Of a DNA stretch of 64,000 nt, positions 28,651 through 37,504 are shown piece after piece. Position 1 is the stretch's first letter; every line of letters begins with the position of its first letter. Source of the DNA: Mucisphaera sp965279675 (lineage in GTDB: Bacteria > Planctomycetota > Phycisphaerae > Phycisphaerales > Phycisphaeraceae); assembly GCF_965279675.1 (NCBI RefSeq), contig NZ_CBDIIJ010000002.1, positions 1,798,001 to 1,862,000 of the forward strand, in the 5' to 3' direction. The position numbers and the translations under genes are program-made. Under the pieces are notes generated by a model. That model made no database searches and had not been told where the DNA came from. It worked only from the letters and a program-made list of their open reading frames with translations.

Positions 28651-30075
28651 ATGACACCCACCGAAGCCGATTCTTCCGATACAGCCATCCGGTCCGCCCA
28701 GCACGTCCACTGGGTCGGGATCGCTGGCGTAGGGATGTCCGGCCTCGCCCGAATGGTCCGACACTTCGGAGCCACCTGCTCGGGCACCGACCGTTCGGCC
28801 TCCGATGCCACCGCCGCCCTCGATAGGGATGGCATCCGGGTCTCACTCGATCAATCCGGCCAGGCCCTCCCCGAGCAGACCACCCTCCTCGTCGCCTCCG
28901 CCGCCATCCCGGAAGACCACCCCGAACTAGCCAAAGCCCGCAAGCTGGGCATCCCCGTCCTCCGCTACGCAGAAATGCTCGGGCGCGTGATGAACGATCG
29001 CACAGGCGTCGCCATCGCCGGCACCCATGGCAAATCCACCACCACGTCGCTGCTCAGCCACATCCTTATCCAGGCAGGCCTCGACCCCTCCCTCATCGTC
29101 GGGGCCCGATGCGAACAGATCGGTGGCGGCTGGCGCGTCGGCGAAAGCGATCTCCTAGTCGCCGAAGCCTGCGAATATGCCCGATCCTTCCACCACCTCA
29201 AACCCAGACACGCCGTCATCCTCAACATCGAGGCCGATCACCTCGATATCTACGCCGGACTCGACGAAATCATCGGAGCCTTCCGCACCTTCGCTCACGG
29301 CATCGATCCCGACGGTTCGCTCCTCATCCAGCACGAGCTCGCCCAACGCATGGACGTCGTCGCCGGGCTCAGCTGCACCGTCGAAACCCTCGGCTTTGCA
29401 CCTCAGGCCGACTGGCGACTCACCATCGAACACGCCACCCAGCCAGGCCAGCCCATGACCGCCAGACTCCGAGGACGCCAAGGCGACGAAGCCGCCTGGC
29501 TCATGCCCCTCCCCGGCGAGCACATGGCCTACAACGCCGCCGCCGCCGCCGTCACCGCCCACCGGCTCGGCGTCGGCTGGGCTGAAATCACCCGAGCCAT
29601 CGAATCCTTCGCCGGACTCGATCGCCGCATGCAACGCATCGGCGAGGCCGGTCCCGGCGTGACCGTCATCGACGACTACGGCCACCACCCCACCGAGATC
29701 GATACCACGCTCCGCGCCCTCCGCGACGCCTACGCCCCCAAACGACTTATCTGCGTCTTTCAGCCCCACCAGCACAGCCGCACACGGTTCCTCATGGAGC
29801 AGTTCGCCACCAGCTTCGGACACGCCGACATCGTCATGGTCCCAGAGATCGTCTTCGTCCGCGATTCCGAGCAGGACCGCCACGAAGTCCGCGCCGTCCA
29901 CCTCGTGAGCCGACTCCGCACCCGAGGCGTCCAGGCCATGCACGTCGATCCGATCGACGCCATCACCGACCAGCTCCGCCACATGGTCCGTCCGGGCGAT
30001 CTCGTCGTCACCATGGGAGCAGGCGATGTCTACCGCGTCTCCCACAACCTCGTCGAAGCCTTCAAGACCACCTGA
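28651..30075 (+). CDS. murC: UDP-N-acetylmuramate--L-alanine ligase
   Basis: 474 residues. The N-terminal Rossmann part is WVGIAGVGMSGLARM; the ATP loop AGTHGKST is at 124-130, then ACEYARSF and NIEADHLD, and the C-terminal domain has DDYGHHPTEI and FQPHQHSRT, all MurC-specific. It adds the first amino acid of the peptidoglycan stem peptide in the cytosol. Other mur genes are not adjacent, so the dcw cluster is dispersed here. Its presence indicates a peptidoglycan wall. The stop codon touches that of the convergent purH. Confidence 0.95.
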   Translation: MTPTEADSSDTAIRSAQHVHWVGIAGVGMSGLARMVRHFGATCSGTDRSASDATAALDRDGIRVSLDQSGQALPEQTTLLVASAAIPEDHPELAKARKLGIPVLRYAEMLGRVMNDRTGVAIAGTHGKSTTTSLLSHILIQAGLDPSLIVGARCEQIGGGWRVGESDLLVAEACEYARSFHHLKPRHAVILNIEADHLDIYAGLDEIIGAFRTFAHGIDPDGSLLIQHELAQRMDVVAGLSCTVETLGFAPQADWRLTIEHATQPGQPMTARLRGRQGDEAAWLMPLPGEHMAYNAAAAAVTAHRLGVGWAEITRAIESFAGLDRRMQRIGEAGPGVTVIDDYGHHPTEIDTTLRALRDAYAPKRLICVFQPHQHSRTRFLMEQFATSFGHADIVMVPEIVFVRDSEQDRHEVRAVHLVSRLRTRGVQAMHVDPIDAITDQLRHMVRPGDLVVTMGAGDVYRVSHNLVEAFKTT

Positions 30076-31254
30076 TCAGTGCAGGAAAAACCGCGTACCC
30101 GAGAAAGCCATCACCATCTGGTGCTCATTGGCCGCTGCGATCACATCGTCGTCCCGCTTCGACCCGCCCGCCTGCAGCACGTAACGAACCCCGGTCCTCG
30201 CCGCGCGATCCAGGTTGTCCCGGAACGGGAAGAACGCGTCCGAGGAGATCACCAGATGCTCGAACTGCTTGAGATACGCCTCGCGTTCCGATGGCATGAT
30301 CGGCTCGGGATCCGCGATCAGCCCCTGCCGCACCTGCTGCTGCTCGATCGGCCCGAGGCCTTGCCAGCGTACATACTGGTCGATCAGATTCACCTTCTCC
30401 GCGCGTGCCAGGCCCTCCACAAACGGCAGGTCCAGCACCCGCGGATGGGTCTTGAGCAACCACGCCTCCGCCTTGCTGCACGCCAGCCGAGTGCACGCAA
30501 TCCGGCTCTGCTGGCCCGCCCCGATCCCCACCGCCTGACCCGCCGTGGCCAGTGCCACCGAGTTCGACTGCGTGTGCTTCAGCGTCACCGTCGCGACCAA
30601 CAGGGCCTCCACCGCCGCAGGACTGAACGCCTGCCGCTCCGTCACCACATTCGCTAACAGATCCTTCGAGATCACCTGATCGTTACGCTTCTGCTCCAGC
30701 TGCAAACCGAATTCCAGCCGCACCTCTGTCTCAGGCGGTTCAAACCCCGCATCTATCTCCAGCACGAGATAGTTCCCGCCCTTCTTCGCCTTGAGGATTT
30801 CCAGCGCATCCGGCTCATACCCCGGCGCGATGATCCCGTCCGACACCTCCCGCTTCAGCAGCCGCGCGACCGATGCATCCACCTTCCGCGACAGCGCCAC
30901 GAAATCTCCGAACGACGCCGACCGATCCGAACTCCGTGCCTTCGCATAGGCCATCCCGAGGTCCGAAAGATTCGCCGCATCATCAATCAGGTGCCCCTTG
31001 GCAAAAGTCTCCGAAATCGGCGAAGCCACCGCCGCCCCAGCCGGCGAAACGTGCTTGTACGACGCCGCCGAGGCCTTCCCGGTCACCGCATCCAGCTCCC
31101 GAACCAGCTGCCAGCCCCGCAAGCCATCCAGAATATTGATGTACGAGGCCCCGCCGTTCAGCACCCGGAGTGGCATCTCCGACACCCCCTCAGGCAGCGT
31201 GATCCGGGCCGGGGTCTGATTCGGGTTGCAGCCGTAGCGAAGCGAAATATCCAT
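30076..31254 (-). CDS. purH: AICAR formyltransferase, eukaryote-like, no IMP cyclohydrolase domain
   Basis: 392 residues covering only the formyltransferase part of PurH. The motifs follow the animal enzyme rather than typical bacterial PurH: KHVSPAGAAV, SFGDFVALSR, REVSDGIIAPGYEPDAL, IGIGAGQQSRI, CTRLACSKAEAWLL and SDAFFPFRDNLDRA. It transfers formyl from 10-formyl-THF to AICAR, the next-to-last step of IMP synthesis. The last step must be supplied elsewhere. The ATG at 31254 has AGGA nine bases upstream; 31263 is an alternative. Confidence 0.9.
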   Translation of the reverse strand: MDISLRYGCNPNQTPARITLPEGVSEMPLRVLNGGASYINILDGLRGWQLVRELDAVTGKASAASYKHVSPAGAAVASPISETFAKGHLIDDAANLSDLGMAYAKARSSDRSASFGDFVALSRKVDASVARLLKREVSDGIIAPGYEPDALEILKAKKGGNYLVLEIDAGFEPPETEVRLEFGLQLEQKRNDQVISKDLLANVVTERQAFSPAAVEALLVATVTLKHTQSNSVALATAGQAVGIGAGQQSRIACTRLACSKAEAWLLKTHPRVLDLPFVEGLARAEKVNLIDQYVRWQGLGPIEQQQVRQGLIADPEPIMPSEREAYLKQFEHLVISSDAFFPFRDNLDRAARTGVRYVLQAGGSKRDDDVIAAANEHQMVMAFSGTRFFLH

Positions 31255-31495
31255 AAGGTTCATTCCTGATCTGGAAGTCTGGGCAAAATAACGGCTTCTC
31301 TGCCTTGCCCGGCTGGCAGGAACCGGGCTCAGGACCGCCGAACCCAAAGTTAGCGAAATCCGTAGTGGACGCAGCACAGTTGGTGTGTTTCACTTGTTAT
31401 ACGACAAGATGGGCCATCTCCCGGCCCCGGCTCGCCCTACCTCCGTCGGCCACCCCCGACCCCCGGAGTCCCCGGACACTCAGGAGTTTCCCGTG

Positions 31496-34400
31496 ATGCA
31501 AGTTGTTCGCACCACCCCGGCTCAGCCCGCACGCCTCGAAACCCTCGAAGACCGTGTCCTCCTCAGCGGGTCCCCCACCACCGACGTCTGGGAACAGCCC
31601 ATCGAGCAGACCCTGCTCACCCAGGGCGTCCTCCAGATCGACAACTCCCTCACCATCGAACTCGCAGAAGCCGACACCTCCCAGCTCCCAGTCCCCGTCG
31701 GCCAGCAGCCCGAAGGTGCCCTCTCCGGCAAGATCGTCTACGTCCACGCCGGCCACGGCTTCACCTGGACCAACAACTCCTTTTGGACCACCCAGCGCGG
31801 TGAAGGCTTCGAACTCGTCGAAGACCTCGGCAACATCGATCAGATGAACTTCCTCATCGATCAACTCTGGAACGCCGGAGCCACCATCGTCCCCCTCCGC
31901 CCCGCCCAGCATCAGCTCAACGAGGTCGTCCTCGACAACGTCGATCCCGAAGTCACCTTCGTCGGCAACTGGTCCAATTCCTCGCAGACCGTTTACTACG
32001 GCGAAGCCGGTGAAGTCCCCTATCGCTTCGCCTCCACCTCCAGCACCGAAACCGCCTACGCCCGCTACCGACCCGACATCCCCGAGGCCGGCTACTACCC
32101 CGTCTACACCTTCGTCCTCGCCGGCAGCGACCGCGTCGATCAGCTCTACCGCGTCCACCACACCGGTGGGATCACCGAAGTCTCCATCGACCACACCAAG
32201 GTCGGCACCGGCTGGGTCTACCTCGGCAACTTCTACTTCAACGAAGGCACCGACGGCTACGTCGACATCTCCAACCGCAACGACGACTCAGGCGTCGTCA
32301 TCGCCGACGCCATCCGCTTCGGCAACGGCATGGGCGATATCGAGCGAGGCGGAACCACCTCCGGCCGCTCCCGCGAAGACGAAGCCGGCCTCTACTGGGT
32401 CGAACGGCTCGTCAACGACAGCCAGGGCATCCCAACCTCGGAGTACCGAACCGCTTCCGATGACCGCGACGCCACCGTCAGCCTCGCCCCACGCTGGGCC
32501 GAGTTCATGAACCGGGAAGCCTCTGGCTCACTCCAGGACCGTGTCTTCCTCTCCTTCCACTCCAATGCAGGCGGCGGCCGAGGAGCCGTCGGACTCCACA
32601 ACACCAGTTCCGGCGGCGACACCCCCAATCAGTTCCTCTGGGCCGACCTCACCGGCGCCGCTATCAACGACGACTTCCAGGCCATCGGCACGCCCCAACT
32701 CGAACATCTCTGGTCTAACCGCTCCACCGATACCTTCCAGGCCAGCTTCAACTACGGCGAGATCAGCAACTTCCGCATCAACAACGAATTCGATGCCACC
32801 ATCATCGAGGTCGCCTTCCACGACAACCAACTCGACACCGAGTTGCTCCGCGATCCCGAAGTCCGCCAGTGGGTTGCCCGCTCCCAGGTCCACGCCATGA
32901 TCCAGTACTTCGACCAGGTCGGTACCGTCGCCAGCACCGTCGAAGCACCCGAAGCCGTAACCAACGTCGCCGCCACCACCAACAGCGCCGGCGAAGTCAC
33001 CATCAGCTGGAACCAGGGACCCTCAGGCGGGGTCAACGGCGACGCTCCCACCGGCTACCTCGTCCAGACCTCCTTCGACGGTTACGGCTTCGATGGCGGC
33101 CTCTACGTCGATGGCAACGCCAACACCAGTCTCACCCTTACCAACCTCAATCCCGCCAACGGCGTCCACTACTTCCGCGTACTCGCCGTTAACGATGGCG
33201 GCGTCTCCCTCGACTCCGCCGTCGTCGCCGCCAACCCCGGCCAGACCGACGACTCCGCCATCCTCATCGTTAACGGCTTCGACCGCTACGACCGCTCCCT
33301 CAACGTCCGCGAGCAGTTCATCGGCGCCGCCGTCGTCGACCGCGTCCGTCCCCAGTGGATGAACACCTTCGACTACACCATCCAGCACGCCGACGCCGTG
33401 CACGCCTTCGACAGCACCATCGGCTTCGACACCGTCCAGAATGAAGCCGTTATCAGCGGGCAGGTCGACCTCACCCAGTACACCACCGTCATCTGGGTCC
33501 TCGGCGAAGAGTCCAGCGTCGACGCCACCTTCAACAGCACCGAGCAGACCCTCGTTACCAACTACGTCAACGCCGGCGGCAACCTCTTCCTCTCCGGCTC
33601 CGAAATCGGCTGGGACCTCGACGCGCTTGGCAACGGCAATGCCTTCTTCAACAACGTCCTCCGCGCCGATTACGTCGCCGATGACGCCAACACCCAGACC
33701 GCCTCTGGCGTCTCCGGTTCCATCTTCGCCGGCATCAGCCTCACCTTCGACGACGGCGACGTCGTCTACGACGTCAACTCGCCCGATGTCATCGCTACCA
33801 CCGGCCTGTCCGAAGCCGCACTCACCTATTCAACCGGTGGCGTCGCAGCGATCACCTCAGAAGCCGTCCTCGGCGGGCAAGGCGGCATCGTTCTCCTCGC
33901 CTTCCCCTTCGAATCCATCATCGACCAGGCCGACCGACACGACATCATGGCCGCCGCACTGAACTTCCTCGGTGCCGACCCCGTCGATCGCCCAGACAGC
34001 CCAACCGGCATCGCCGCCGAGAGCTTCCCCAACGAAATCGTCCTCACCTGGACCGCCCCCGCCGATCCTACCATCGTCGGCTATCACGTCGAACGCCGCG
34101 ACACCCCCGCCGGCGACTTCGTCCGCCTGACCTCAGGCCAGCCTCTGACCTACCCCGTCTACCTCGATACCAACGTCACCACCGGCGTCGATTACACCTA
34201 CCGCGTCGTCGCCATCGACGCCCTCGACGTCCAGAGCCTCCCCACCGGCGAAGCCAACGCCACCCCCACCGAACTCGTTCAACTGGTTGATGACATCGAA
34301 ACCGTCTTCACCAACGATCTCTTCGGCACATGGTCCGTCCTCGCAGGCGTCGGGCTCGACGGCAGCGACGCCCACATCGCCACCCCCACTGAAAACACCT

Positions 34401-35515
34401 TCGCCACCTGGACCTTCGACATACCCTCCCAGGCCGATTACGAGATCGAAGTCTTCATCCCCGAATCCGTAAGCGGCCTCCTCGGCACCGCCGAGTACCG
34501 CTTCCAGTCCACAGCCGGATTGCAGGTCATCAACCTCAACCAGTCCAACCCAACCCCAGGCGGTTGGACCAGCATCGGCACCCACAACATCGACGCCGGC
34601 GAACTACTCCTCATCCTCGACGCCAGCGTCAGCCTCCCGGGCGACGTCGTCCTCGCCGACGGTATCCGACTCACCGAAGTCACTGAAATCCCCTCCGAGA
34701 ACCCACCCGTCATCACCGAGATCGTCGTCGGTTCAACCAGCTGGTCCAGCGCTTTCCTCAACGACATCGACCCCGGTAGGGCCCTCGGCTACAGCATGCC
34801 AACAGGCATCGATCAACTCGACGCACTCCCTTGGGACAACATGGATCAGTTCTCGCTCGTCTTTAGCGAGGATGTCTTCCTGACCGGAGACGCCTTCTTG
34901 TCTTCGCAGGACGGCTTCTTCACATCTGGCATAGTGCCAACATCATTCACCTACGACAGCGTGACGTTCACCGCCACCTGGACGCTACCCGTCAATATCG
35001 CTGACAACATCGGTGAGTTCGCGATTTCTCAGTTTGAATCGATCCTTGACACCCAAGGCGTCGAACTCGACGGTGAATGGACGTTAGCCGTCTCAGAAGT
35101 TTCCGGTGACGGAAGCCCCGGCGGCTTCTTCAATTACTTCTTCCGAACTGTTCGCGCTGACACCAACGGCGACGGCGCCGTCGACCTCATCGACCTCTCC
35201 AACCTCGCCTCCAGCTTCAACGCCTCCAACACCCAGACCGACTTCAACGGCGACAATGTCGTCGATCTCATCGACCTATCGATCCTCGCTTCCAATTTCG
35301 GCACCGACCTCTCCGAACCCGAGATGGCTCCCGCATCCGTAATTATCGAGCCCGCCAGCACACCCGAGGCCAACTCCACCGCCCAGCAATGGGCCGAGTC
35401 CCGTCGATCCACCACCACCCTCACCCTGTCCGATAACGACCTCAATCCCGATGACGACGCCGAGGACGACGCCTACGCCCCCTTCGGCCTCTGGGACGGC
35501 ACAACAACCGCCTAG
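31496..35515 (+). CDS. Giant LEPR-motif surface protein: amidase_3, golvesin-like, FN3 and dockerin-like repeats
   Basis: 1339 residues from ATG 31496 (CAGGAG upstream). There is no classical signal peptide; instead LETLEDRVLLSG lies at 14-25, the planctomycete LEPR-type N-terminal motif. Residues 78-475 are a zinc N-acetylmuramoyl-L-alanine amidase split by an insert: HAGHG (His87), SFHSN (His355), and IIEVAFHDN (catalytic Glu438). The insert (about 165-280) resembles a golvesin C-terminal domain. Then come FN3-like domains (about 485-580 and 830-925), a Rossmann-like or glutamine-amidotransferase-like segment between them, a second golvesin-like domain, and two DxNxDG dockerin-type repeats near 1220-1265. 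It probably acts on the wall of self or other cells. The export operon follows after 92 bp. Confidence 0.8.
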   Translation: MQVVRTTPAQPARLETLEDRVLLSGSPTTDVWEQPIEQTLLTQGVLQIDNSLTIELAEADTSQLPVPVGQQPEGALSGKIVYVHAGHGFTWTNNSFWTTQRGEGFELVEDLGNIDQMNFLIDQLWNAGATIVPLRPAQHQLNEVVLDNVDPEVTFVGNWSNSSQTVYYGEAGEVPYRFASTSSTETAYARYRPDIPEAGYYPVYTFVLAGSDRVDQLYRVHHTGGITEVSIDHTKVGTGWVYLGNFYFNEGTDGYVDISNRNDDSGVVIADAIRFGNGMGDIERGGTTSGRSREDEAGLYWVERLVNDSQGIPTSEYRTASDDRDATVSLAPRWAEFMNREASGSLQDRVFLSFHSNAGGGRGAVGLHNTSSGGDTPNQFLWADLTGAAINDDFQAIGTPQLEHLWSNRSTDTFQASFNYGEISNFRINNEFDATIIEVAFHDNQLDTELLRDPEVRQWVARSQVHAMIQYFDQVGTVASTVEAPEAVTNVAATTNSAGEVTISWNQGPSGGVNGDAPTGYLVQTSFDGYGFDGGLYVDGNANTSLTLTNLNPANGVHYFRVLAVNDGGVSLDSAVVAANPGQTDDSAILIVNGFDRYDRSLNVREQFIGAAVVDRVRPQWMNTFDYTIQHADAVHAFDSTIGFDTVQNEAVISGQVDLTQYTTVIWVLGEESSVDATFNSTEQTLVTNYVNAGGNLFLSGSEIGWDLDALGNGNAFFNNVLRADYVADDANTQTASGVSGSIFAGISLTFDDGDVVYDVNSPDVIATTGLSEAALTYSTGGVAAITSEAVLGGQGGIVLLAFPFESIIDQADRHDIMAAALNFLGADPVDRPDSPTGIAAESFPNEIVLTWTAPADPTIVGYHVERRDTPAGDFVRLTSGQPLTYPVYLDTNVTTGVDYTYRVVAIDALDVQSLPTGEANATPTELVQLVDDIETVFTNDLFGTWSVLAGVGLDGSDAHIATPTENTFATWTFDIPSQADYEIEVFIPESVSGLLGTAEYRFQSTAGLQVINLNQSNPTPGGWTSIGTHNIDAGELLLILDASVSLPGDVVLADGIRLTEVTEIPSENPPVITEIVVGSTSWSSAFLNDIDPGRALGYSMPTGIDQLDALPWDNMDQFSLVFSEDVFLTGDAFLSSQDGFFTSGIVPTSFTYDSVTFTATWTLPVNIADNIGEFAISQFESILDTQGVELDGEWTLAVSEVSGDGSPGGFFNYFFRTVRADTNGDGAVDLIDLSNLASSFNASNTQTDFNGDNVVDLIDLSILASNFGTDLSEPEMAPASVIIEPASTPEANSTAQQWAESRRSTTTLTLSDNDLNPDDDAEDDAYAPFGLWDGTTTA

Positions 35516-35607
35516 GGCTGCGGACTGATCGCCGATAGAATGAAGACCGAAACAGGTTTGTACGATCCAGACTTCTGCCACCGCAGCAGCCGGGAGATTT
35601 CGTTCTG

Positions 35608-37491
35608 ATGTCGAGTTCGGTCCATGGCTTGGGGGAGTTGGCAACCGCCCAGCAGCAGCAGGTTGAAGACCCCTTCGGCCTCGACGGCCCACCCGATCAG
35701 TTCCTCGCTCGCTTCCTCGCCGCCCAGCGTGAAGCCGGCCTCTCCACCGCCGGTGCCCTCCTGCGCCCCGAGCGCGAAGGCGTCATGGAAGTCCTCGCCC
35801 TCGACCCCACACCTTCCGGACCCAAGCGCCAGCCCCCCTGGCTCAACACCGCCATGAGCGCGGTCGCCGGCGTCATGTCCGGAGGACAGGGATGCACCCT
35901 GCCCTACCGAGACCCCTCCAGCCTCTACACCGCAGGCCCCAGCTCCCACATCGCCATCCTGCCCCTCCGTGGCGAAGGCCAGGTCCGAGGCGTCGCCGCC
36001 TTCCTCGTCGATGCCAACGACCAGACCACCGCCGAAGAAGCCCTCCGCCGACTCACCCTCACCGCCTCCGCACTCAGCCTCTTCGAACTCCGACAGACCT
36101 TCAAACGCAAACAGGCCGACCTCGAACTCATGGGAGGCGCTGTCTCACTCCTCGCCTCCGTCGCCGAGCAGGAAAAATTCCGGGCCGCCGCCATGGCCGC
36201 CTGCAACGAGATCGCCGAACGCACCCGCGCCATCCGCGTCAGCCTCGGCATCCTCCGCGGCCGCTACGTCAAGGTCCTGGCCATGAGCCAGACCGAACAG
36301 ATCAACCGCAAGATGCGCCTTGTCCAGGACATCGAAAGCGCCATGGAGGAGTGTCTCGACCAGGACGTCGAGGTGCTCTATCCGGCCTCTCCCGAAGCCA
36401 CCTACGTCCACCGCGCCGCCGCCGAACTCGCCGACCGACACGGCCCATCACGCATCCTCACCCTGCCGATCCGACTCGCCGGCGAACCCGAAGCCGTCAT
36501 CCTCGTCGAACTGCCCACCGATCAGGGACTCACCACCCGCCAGGTCGAAGCCCTCCGCCTCGCCTGCGACCTCCTCGGCCCAACGCTTGTCCGCCAAAGC
36601 CAACGCGACCGCTGGTTCGGTGCCCGCTTCGCCGTCTGGACCCGCCGACACGCCGGCGAGATCGTCGGCCCACGACACACCTGGGCCAAACTCACCGCCA
36701 TCGGCCTCATCATCTTCCTGCTCGTCGCCACCCTCTACCCCGCTCGCTACCGCGTCGAGGGCACCTTCGTCGTCAAAGCCAGCGAACGCCAACTCGTCTC
36801 CGCCCCCTTTAACGGCTACCTCGCCACCGTCAACGTCGAGCCCGGCGACGAAGTCACCGCCGGGCAAACCATCCTCGCCACCCTCGACACCGCCGACCTC
36901 CAACTCGAACGAGCCTCCCTCGAAGCCCAGATCGAAGGCTTCCGCAAAGACCTCGCCGTCGCTCGACGCGATGGCGACATCGCCCAACTCCAGGTCGCCC
37001 AAGCCCAGATGGACGAAGCCGCCGCCCAGCTCGACCTCGTCACCCACCGCATCAATCAGGCCACCCTCCGAGCCAGCGTCAACGGCGTCGTCGTCGAAGG
37101 CGATCTCAAACGACAAATCGGCGTCGCCCTCGAACTCGGCCAGGCTCTCTTTGAAGTCGCCCCCCTCGACGGCCTCCACGCCGAACTCAGCGTCCCCGAA
37201 TCACGCATTGTTGAAATCAACGAGGGCCAAACCGGCCTCCTCGCCTCCGTCGCCAACCCCGGTGTCTACCTGCCCTTCACCGTCGAACGTATCGACCCCG
37301 CCGCCGAGGTCGTCGAAGCCCAAAACGTCTTCAAACTCCGCATCGCCATCGACGACCCCGCCGCCGACCAGCCCATCGTCCTCCGACCCGGCATGCAAGG
37401 CGTCGGCAAGGTCGATGTCGGCCGCAGACCACTGATCTACATCTGGACCCGAGACGCCATCCGATGGCTCCGCATGCAGCTCTGGCTCTAA
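35608..37491 (+). CDS. GAF-domain / HlyD-type membrane adaptor
   Basis: 627 residues. The first 340 residues are cytoplasmic with one or two GAF-like folds (about 30-165 and 185-330). A single transmembrane helix is at about 361-377. The periplasmic part is an HlyD adaptor: a lipoyl half-motif at about 395-420 (VSAPFNGYLATVNVEPGDEV, split here by reading), a coiled coil (430-490), a second lipoyl half (LRASVNGVVVEGDL), and a beta-barrel. A sensor domain on an adaptor is unusual and suggests export controlled by a small ligand. A GGGAG precedes the ATG by about eleven bases. The M50 gene starts 14 bp after its stop. Confidence 0.85.
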   Translation: MSSSVHGLGELATAQQQQVEDPFGLDGPPDQFLARFLAAQREAGLSTAGALLRPEREGVMEVLALDPTPSGPKRQPPWLNTAMSAVAGVMSGGQGCTLPYRDPSSLYTAGPSSHIAILPLRGEGQVRGVAAFLVDANDQTTAEEALRRLTLTASALSLFELRQTFKRKQADLELMGGAVSLLASVAEQEKFRAAAMAACNEIAERTRAIRVSLGILRGRYVKVLAMSQTEQINRKMRLVQDIESAMEECLDQDVEVLYPASPEATYVHRAAAELADRHGPSRILTLPIRLAGEPEAVILVELPTDQGLTTRQVEALRLACDLLGPTLVRQSQRDRWFGARFAVWTRRHAGEIVGPRHTWAKLTAIGLIIFLLVATLYPARYRVEGTFVVKASERQLVSAPFNGYLATVNVEPGDEVTAGQTILATLDTADLQLERASLEAQIEGFRKDLAVARRDGDIAQLQVAQAQMDEAAAQLDLVTHRINQATLRASVNGVVVEGDLKRQIGVALELGQALFEVAPLDGLHAELSVPESRIVEINEGQTGLLASVANPGVYLPFTVERIDPAAEVVEAQNVFKLRIAIDDPAADQPIVLRPGMQGVGKVDVGRRPLIYIWTRDAIRWLRMQLWL

Positions 37492-37504
37492 CGAGGACCA
37501 CCAG

